Below are positions 59,129 to 64,000 of a stretch of DNA of 64,000 bases, piece by piece; position 1 is the first letter of the stretch, and each line of letters opens with the position of its first letter. A program made the position numbers and the translations under genes. This DNA is from Aquilonibacter sp963703325 (GTDB lineage Bacteria > Vulcanimicrobiota > Vulcanimicrobiia > Vulcanimicrobiales > Vulcanimicrobiaceae). The stretch is taken from assembly GCA_963703325.1 (NCBI GenBank), contig OY969805.1:62001-126000 (forward strand), read 5' to 3'. Below the pieces are notes generated by a model. That model did no database searches. It saw only the letters and a list, made by a program, of their open reading frames with translations, and was not told the origin of the DNA.

Positions 59129-60316
59129 TTAGGCGACCTCGAACAACCCCGCCGCTCCCATTCCTCCACCGATACACATCGTCACCACGACGTACTTCAC
59201 GCCGCGGCGCTTGCCTTCGATCAATGCATGCATCGTCATGCGCGCACCACTCATGCCGTAGGGATGGCCGATCGAGATCGCGCCGCCGTCGACGTTGAAA
59301 CGATCGTTGGGAATGCCGAGCGTATCGCGACAGTAGACGGTCTGCACCGCGAACGCCTCGTTGAGCTCCCACAGACCGATGTCGTCGATTTTCAGACCGT
59401 GTTGCTTGAGGAGCTTCGGCACGGCGAACACCGGACCAATGCCCATCTCGCCCGGCTCGCATCCTGCGACGGCAAAGCCGCGATAGAAACCGAGCGGCTT
59501 GAGCCCGCGCTTGGATGCCAGCGCCGCATCCATCACGACGACCGCTGCCGCACCGTCGGAAAGCTGCGACGAGTTACCGGCGGTAATCGACGTGTCCTTG
59601 ATGCCCGGCACCGCGCCTTTGAGCTGCGAGAGTCCTTCGAGCGTCGTATCCGCACGATTGCCCTCGTCGCGCTTGAGCACGACCTGCTCTTCGGTGACTA
59701 CGCCGCTGTCTTTGTCTTGATTGTATTTCCAGCTCGCCATCGACACGATCTCTTTGTCGAAGTGCCCCGCTTTTTGTCCCTCAGCCGTGCGCTGCTGGCT
59801 TTGTAGCGCGTATTCGTCTTGCACTTCGCGCGAGACGTTGTACTTCTTCGCGACGTTGTCGGCCGTATACAGCATCGGCATGTAGACGTCGGGCGTGTGA
59901 CGGAGCAGCCAATCTTCCGCGTAGAACTCGGTGTTGAGATAGTTCTGCACCATCGAGATCGACTCGACGCCGCCGCCGACGACGACGTCGGCGTTATCGA
60001 CGATGACGCGCTTCGATGCCGATGCGATCGCATCGAGGCCCGAGGCGCAGAAGCGGCTCACCGTTGCGCCCGACACCGTCACCGGACAGCCCGCGCGCAG
60101 CGCGGCCGTCCGGCCGATGTTGTTGCCGGTCGCTCCTTCGGGCAAGCCCGAGCCGATCACGACATCCTCGACTTCCACCGGATCGATACCGGCACGTTTC
60201 ATCGCTTCGGCGACGACGTAGCCGGCCATCGTGGCACCCGGCGTTTGATTGAATGCACCGCGGAACGCTCGGCCGATCGGCGTGCGTGCCGCTGAGACGA
60301 TAGCCGCCTCACGCAT
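59129..60316 (-). CDS. fadA: Acetyl-CoA C-acyltransferase (thiolase)
   Basis: From ATG 60316 the 395-residue enzyme has all thiolase motifs: the acyl-enzyme Cys near 90 in VSRFCASGLDAIASAS, then NVDGGAISIGHPYGMSGARM with the His, and TMCIGGGMGAAGLFEV with the second Cys. It cleaves 3-ketoacyl-CoA with CoA at the end of each beta-oxidation cycle. The start overlaps the upstream fadB/J gene by 8 bp (ATGCGTGA). The longer frame to 60667 lies inside that gene. Confidence 0.93.
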   Translation of the reverse strand: MREAAIVSAARTPIGRAFRGAFNQTPGATMAGYVVAEAMKRAGIDPVEVEDVVIGSGLPEGATGNNIGRTAALRAGCPVTVSGATVSRFCASGLDAIASASKRVIVDNADVVVGGGVESISMVQNYLNTEFYAEDWLLRHTPDVYMPMLYTADNVAKKYNVSREVQDEYALQSQQRTAEGQKAGHFDKEIVSMASWKYNQDKDSGVVTEEQVVLKRDEGNRADTTLEGLSQLKGAVPGIKDTSITAGNSSQLSDGAAAVVVMDAALASKRGLKPLGFYRGFAVAGCEPGEMGIGPVFAVPKLLKQHGLKIDDIGLWELNEAFAVQTVYCRDTLGIPNDRFNVDGGAISIGHPYGMSGARMTMHALIEGKRRGVKYVVVTMCIGGGMGAAGLFEVA

Positions 60317-62426
60317 GAGTGAGTTCTCCTTGCCCCTTCGGGCTTTTGACTGCTGCAAGGTCGGCGAACTTGCCGTTCGACTCGGCCAGCTTTTTGAGTA
60401 ACGGTGCCGGCTGCCAACCAAACGCCACGACCTTGTCATAGACGTTCTTGAGTCCGACGTCATCGGCGTACCACATTGGGCCGCCGCGATGCGGTGGAAA
60501 ACCGTAGCCGTAGATGTAGGCGATATCGATGTCGCCGGGGCGAATTGCCACGCCCTCTTCGAGCAAGTACGCGCCGCGGTTGACCAGCGCATAGAGCAGT
60601 CGCTCGAGAATCTCGCTATCGCTGACCTCGCGCGGTTTGATTCCGGCCTTTTTGCCTTCTTCGGCAAAGAGCGCGTCCACCACCGGATCGGGAATCGGCT
60701 CGCGACCCTTGCCGACGCTCTTGTCGTACTTGAAGTAGCCCGCGCCGGTCTTTTGCCCGAGACGATTCATCTCAACGAGCCGGTTGAGCACGTTGCTGCG
60801 GCTCTTCGCCATGTCGGGTCGTTCCTTGAGGATGCGCCAGCCGACGTCGATGCCGGAGAGGTCGCTCATCGCGAACGGTCCCATCGGGAAGCCGAACTTC
60901 TTCGCGACGGCGTCGATGCGCGCGGGCGAGACGCCCTCTTCGGCGAGCGCGCCGGCTGCAGCGCTGTAATCGAAGATCATGCGATTCCCGATGAAGCCGA
61001 ACGCGTTGCGCGCCAGCACTGCCGTTTTGCGCAGCGTCTTGGCGAGCTTGAACGCCGTGGCGATTGTTTCGGGCGACGTGTCTTTGCCGCGCACGATCTC
61101 AAGCAACGGCATGATGTTGGCCGGCACGAAGAAGTGCAGACCGATCACCTTGTCGGGACGCTTGGTCACCGACGCCATTTCGTCGATGTCGAGCGTCGAC
61201 GTATTCGAGGCGAGAATACCTTCCGGCTTCACGATCGTATCGAGCTTTGCGAAGACTTCTTTCTTGACGTCCATGTTTTCGAATACCGCTTCGACCACGA
61301 CGTCAGCATCGGCTAGCTCGTTGTAGTCGTCGGTGAACTGCACCGCCTGGCCGAGCTTCCACGCTTCTTCTTGTGTCATGCGGCCCTTCTGGACCTGATA
61401 CATGAACATGCCCATGACCGTCTGCTTGGCTTTATCGACCGCGGCTTCGTTGGAGTCGATCACGTGTACGGGAATGCCGGCCTGCGCGAAGGTGATTGCG
61501 ATGCCGGTGCCCATCGTGCCCGCGCCGATGACGCCGGCCTTCTTGACGTCAAGCGGTTTGGCTGCCGGAAGATCGGGAATCTTCGACAACTCGCGTTCGG
61601 CGAAGAACACGTGGCGCAGCGCGGCCGACGGCGCGGAAAGCGCAAGCTCCATGAATAGTCGCCCTTCGCGCGCGAGTCCGAACTCGAAGGGTAGCTCCAT
61701 CGACGCTTCGACCGCGTCGATGAGCTTGTGAGCCGCATACCCGCCGTTGTCTTCCGGCGGCACCAGCTTGTGCGCCTGCGAAACGACAAACGGCAGCGCT
61801 TTATCGACGAGACCTTTGCCGAGCCACGGCTTCTTATGCGAAACGCGGCGCTTGCCGCCCTTATTCGCAAGCTCAATCGCCGCATCGAGTACGTTCGAGG
61901 TCACAACTTCGTCGATGATGCCTTTTTCTTTGGCCTCATCCATCTTGACGTTGCGGCCTTTGAGCATGATGTCGAGCGCGTCTTGCGCTCCAACCAAGCG
62001 CGGCAGCCGCTGCGTGCCGCCGGCACCCGGCAACAACCCGATCTTGATCTCGGGCAAGCCGATCTTCGCGTCGACGAGCGCCACGCGATAGTCGGAGGCG
62101 AGCGCAAGTTCGAGTCCACCGCCGAACGCCATCTTTTCGATCGCCGCAACGAAGGTCTTCTCGCTCTTCTCGACCGCGGCAATCACGTCGCGGATCGTCT
62201 TGGTTTGCGCCGTGGGCTTGGTGCCGAAGTCGTTGATGTCGGCACCGGCGGAGAATTGGCCGCCCGCGCCGATAAAGATCACGGCTTTGATCTTCGGATC
62301 GGCCGAGGCGGCTTCGACGATCGGGACGAGTTCGCTTGACAGCGCGTAGGAGAGTGAGTTGAGCGGCGGGTTGTCCAGCGTAATGATCCGGATGTCGCCC
62401 CGGTCTTCGATTTTGATATAGCTCAT
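60309..62426 (-). CDS. Bifunctional enoyl-CoA hydratase / 3-hydroxyacyl-CoA dehydrogenase (FadJ/FadB-like)
   Basis: The 705-residue multifunctional enzyme has an N-terminal crotonase domain with FIGAGGQFSAGADINDFG and two catalytic Glu blocks (FGGGLELALASDYRVA, IGLPEIKIGLLPGAGGTQ). The NAD-binding domain follows (GVIGAGTMGTGIAITFAQAG, near 300), then the HAD C-terminal domain repeats (NRMIFDYSAAAGALAEEGVS, GYGFPPHRGGPMWYAD). It performs steps two and three of beta-oxidation. It starts 2 bp after the stop of the acyl-CoA dehydrogenase gene. I cannot assign FadB versus FadJ by eye. Confidence 0.93.
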   Translation of the reverse strand: MSYIKIEDRGDIRIITLDNPPLNSLSYALSSELVPIVEAASADPKIKAVIFIGAGGQFSAGADINDFGTKPTAQTKTIRDVIAAVEKSEKTFVAAIEKMAFGGGLELALASDYRVALVDAKIGLPEIKIGLLPGAGGTQRLPRLVGAQDALDIMLKGRNVKMDEAKEKGIIDEVVTSNVLDAAIELANKGGKRRVSHKKPWLGKGLVDKALPFVVSQAHKLVPPEDNGGYAAHKLIDAVEASMELPFEFGLAREGRLFMELALSAPSAALRHVFFAERELSKIPDLPAAKPLDVKKAGVIGAGTMGTGIAITFAQAGIPVHVIDSNEAAVDKAKQTVMGMFMYQVQKGRMTQEEAWKLGQAVQFTDDYNELADADVVVEAVFENMDVKKEVFAKLDTIVKPEGILASNTSTLDIDEMASVTKRPDKVIGLHFFVPANIMPLLEIVRGKDTSPETIATAFKLAKTLRKTAVLARNAFGFIGNRMIFDYSAAAGALAEEGVSPARIDAVAKKFGFPMGPFAMSDLSGIDVGWRILKERPDMAKSRSNVLNRLVEMNRLGQKTGAGYFKYDKSVGKGREPIPDPVVDALFAEEGKKAGIKPREVSDSEILERLLYALVNRGAYLLEEGVAIRPGDIDIAYIYGYGFPPHRGGPMWYADDVGLKNVYDKVVAFGWQPAPLLKKLAESNGKFADLAAVKSPKGQGELTHA

Positions 62427-62428
62427 CG

Positions 62429-64000
62429 TTATGCCGTTACCACCGTCTTACGATCGAGTTCGAATGCGTCTTCGGGCAGCGTCATCACGTCGCCCGAGCC
62501 GTCGATGATCTGCCGCTTGTACCACGCGCCCTGCGTGAGCACGTGCGAGGCGTAGAACTTCGCCGTCGTGATCTTGGCCGGATAAAACGGATCCCTGTCC
62601 CCGGCCGCGATTTTCTCGGCGGCGATCTTGGCGGCGCGCGCCATCTGCCAGCCGCCCGCGACGACGCCCCACAACTTGAGGTAGGGAACCGAACACGCGA
62701 AGGCCTTGTGCAAATCGCCCATCGCGCTCATCCCGATCCACTGCGAGACTTCGGCTAGGCTCGCGATGCTCTTGAGCAGCGCTTCGCCGATCGCCTTGAC
62801 GTCGGCATTGTCGTGCGCAGCCGCTTCCTTGGCGAACTTCTCCATTTGTTTGATCACGGTCGTCGCCGTCGCGCCCATGTCGCGAATCAGCTTGCGGCCG
62901 ACGAGGTCGAGCGCCTGAATGCCGGTCGTACCTTCGTAGATCGTCGTGATGCGCACGTCGCGGTACTGTTGCGCGATGCCGGTCTCTTCAACATAGCCCA
63001 TGCCGCCGAAGATCTGCAGCGCGACCGAGCAGAGGTCGACACCGGTCTCGGTGCACCAGCCCTTGACGATCGGAATCATCAACTCGATGAAGGCCTTGTG
63101 CTCCTTGCGCACTTTCTCGTCGGGATGCTTATTGGCAAAATCGAGTGATGCGGACGTGACGTACGAAAGCGCGCGCATCGCCTCGAGGTTGGCTTTTTGC
63201 CACATCAGCATGCGGCGCACGTCGGGATGCTCGATGATGCGCACCGGCGTCTTGCTGCGGGTGGCTGCATCGGCCATCTGCACGCGGTCCTTGGCGTATT
63301 CCAACGAGTGCTGATACGCGCGGTCGGCGACAGCGTAGCCTTGCACACCGACCGAGAAGCGCGCGGCGTTCATCATGATGAACATGTACTCGAGGCCACG
63401 ATTGGCTTCGCCAACCAGATCGCCGACAGCGCCTTTGCCCTTCTCGCCGAACTTCATCGTACACGTCGGATTGCCGTTGATTCCGAGCTTGTGCTCGATG
63501 CCGGCGCAGACGACGTCGTTGCGCTCGCCCAGCGCGCCATTGTCATTCACGAGCACCTTGGGCACGATGAAAAGCGAGATGCCCTTAACACCTTCGGGCG
63601 CGTCGGGAAGGCGCGCGAGCACCAAATGCACGATGTTCTCGGCCATGTCGTGCTCACCGAAGGTAATGAAAATCTTCTCGCCGGTGATCAGGTGATGATC
63701 GCCGTCCGGGACCGCCTTCGTGCGCACTTGGGCCAGATCCGAACCGGCCTGCGATTCGGTGAGATTCATCGTGCCGGTCCACTTGCCCGAGACGAGATTC
63801 GGAATCCACTTCTGCTTTTGGTCGTGCGAGCCGACCAACTCGATCGCTTCGATCGCGCCTTGATTCAGCAGCGGACCATTGGCGAAACCGATGTTCGCGG
63901 CGTTCCACATCTCGAGCGTCGGACCGAGCAAGAGGGACGGCAAGCCCTGACCGCCGTACTCGGCCGGAACCGGAAGACCGATCCAGCCGGCATCGGCAAA
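62429..64000 (-). CDS. fadE: Acyl-CoA dehydrogenase (5' end beyond window)
   Basis: The frame is open to the window edge (residues FADAGWIGLPVPAEYGGQGL precede the first visible TTG), so the N-terminus is missing. The visible part has the FAD-domain motifs MNLTESQAGSDLAQVRTKAV and GEKIFITFGEHDM, the helical domain with catalytic-region GYVEETGIAQQYRDVRITTI and YEGTTGIQALDLVGRKLIRD, plus an extra C-terminal domain of about 120 residues seen in larger acyl-CoA dehydrogenases. It carries out the first step of beta-oxidation. It ends 2 bp before the start of the FadB/J gene, forming the fadE-B/J-A operon. Confidence 0.93.
   Translation of the reverse strand, partial: FADAGWIGLPVPAEYGGQGLPSLLLGPTLEMWNAANIGFANGPLLNQGAIEAIELVGSHDQKQKWIPNLVSGKWTGTMNLTESQAGSDLAQVRTKAVPDGDHHLITGEKIFITFGEHDMAENIVHLVLARLPDAPEGVKGISLFIVPKVLVNDNGALGERNDVVCAGIEHKLGINGNPTCTMKFGEKGKGAVGDLVGEANRGLEYMFIMMNAARFSVGVQGYAVADRAYQHSLEYAKDRVQMADAATRSKTPVRIIEHPDVRRMLMWQKANLEAMRALSYVTSASLDFANKHPDEKVRKEHKAFIELMIPIVKGWCTETGVDLCSVALQIFGGMGYVEETGIAQQYRDVRITTIYEGTTGIQALDLVGRKLIRDMGATATTVIKQMEKFAKEAAAHDNADVKAIGEALLKSIASLAEVSQWIGMSAMGDLHKAFACSVPYLKLWGVVAGGWQMARAAKIAAEKIAAGDRDPFYPAKITTAKFYASHVLTQGAWYKRQIIDGSGDVMTLPEDAFELDRKTVVTA

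Noticed and set aside
59129..60667. 512-residue thiolase frame
   Set aside because: The first 117 codons lie inside the fadB/J gene and look like shadow; the standard thiolase N-terminus is at 60316.
1..64000. tRNA, rRNA, CRISPR arrays and full insertion sequences
   Set aside because: I scanned for T-loop-like sequences (GGTTCGAA occurs only without a cloverleaf), regular direct repeats and transposase motifs, and saw none.

Overview
The window is high-GC DNA (about 60% in the lines I counted) and densely packed, with many 1-8 bp overlaps between consecutive genes (ATGA, GTGA, TAATG, one CTGA). AcrB-type efflux pumps, a KUP transporter, lipoproteins and beta-oxidation genes point to a free-living, Gram-negative-type bacterium. 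The mix of large VPS10/BNR-repeat secreted proteins, paired alpha/beta hydrolases and BlaR1-like proteases with helical repeats reminds me of Eremiobacterota (WPS-2) or Acidobacteria-like soil bacteria, but no rRNA or marker gene is present, so this is a weak guess. I saw no tRNA, rRNA, CRISPR array or complete insertion sequence.

Layout. 1-5037 (+): end of a LivM-type ABC permease, two tandem alpha/beta hydrolases, an acyl-CoA ligase, a MaoC hydratase and a double-hotdog thioesterase, all overlapping: an acyl-CoA activation and turnover operon. 4991-8900 (-): BNR-repeat secreted protein and a bicupin. 8905-11154: AraC regulator divergent from a Tat-exported DJ-1/PfpI protein, then a secreted protein. 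11151-14388 (-): blaI, an M56 (BlaR1-like) protease, a repeat protein and a broken gene, with a BlaI-type palindrome beside kup. 14497-19832: kup, xdhC, macro domain, a frameshifted secreted protein, frameshifted DUF1275, OsmC. 19819-24562 (-): NRAMP-like transporter, YaaH-like membrane protein, xthA, alcohol dehydrogenase, FecR protein, VOC protein; then yedK (+).

25238-28143 (-) is a visibly AT-richer three-gene operon of exported proteins, including a lipoprotein with the His-Gly / Cys layout of clan CD (caspase/gingipain-like) peptidases. 28741-36764 (-): an RND efflux operon (adaptor plus two AcrB-like pumps). The pumps read as one 2218-residue frame only because of a single-base frameshift, and the first carries a long Ser/Ala/Pro-rich insertion. 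36858-40637: small secreted protein, 44-residue ORF, OxyR and partner, PhzF, unknown protein. 40615-42799 (-): pxpBCA (5-oxoprolinase). 42840-48967: VIT1/CCC1 transporter, exported HD protein, FUSC transporter, secreted protein, EttA, small DUF. 48972-54140 (-): response regulator, histidine kinase and BNR lipoprotein. 54249-57466 (+): HiPIP, type III polyketide synthase, ICMT-type methyltransferase, exported protein, terminator. 57537-59128: small secreted proteins flanking a Uma2-family pseudogene. 59129-64000 (-): fadE-fadB/J-fadA, cut by the window end.

Several genes are broken by apparent single-base indels or a nonsense codon (near 11.29, 11.42, 17.99, 19.2, 31.99, 40.6 and 58.5 kb). 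They may be real decay or assembly error. Raw reads would settle this.
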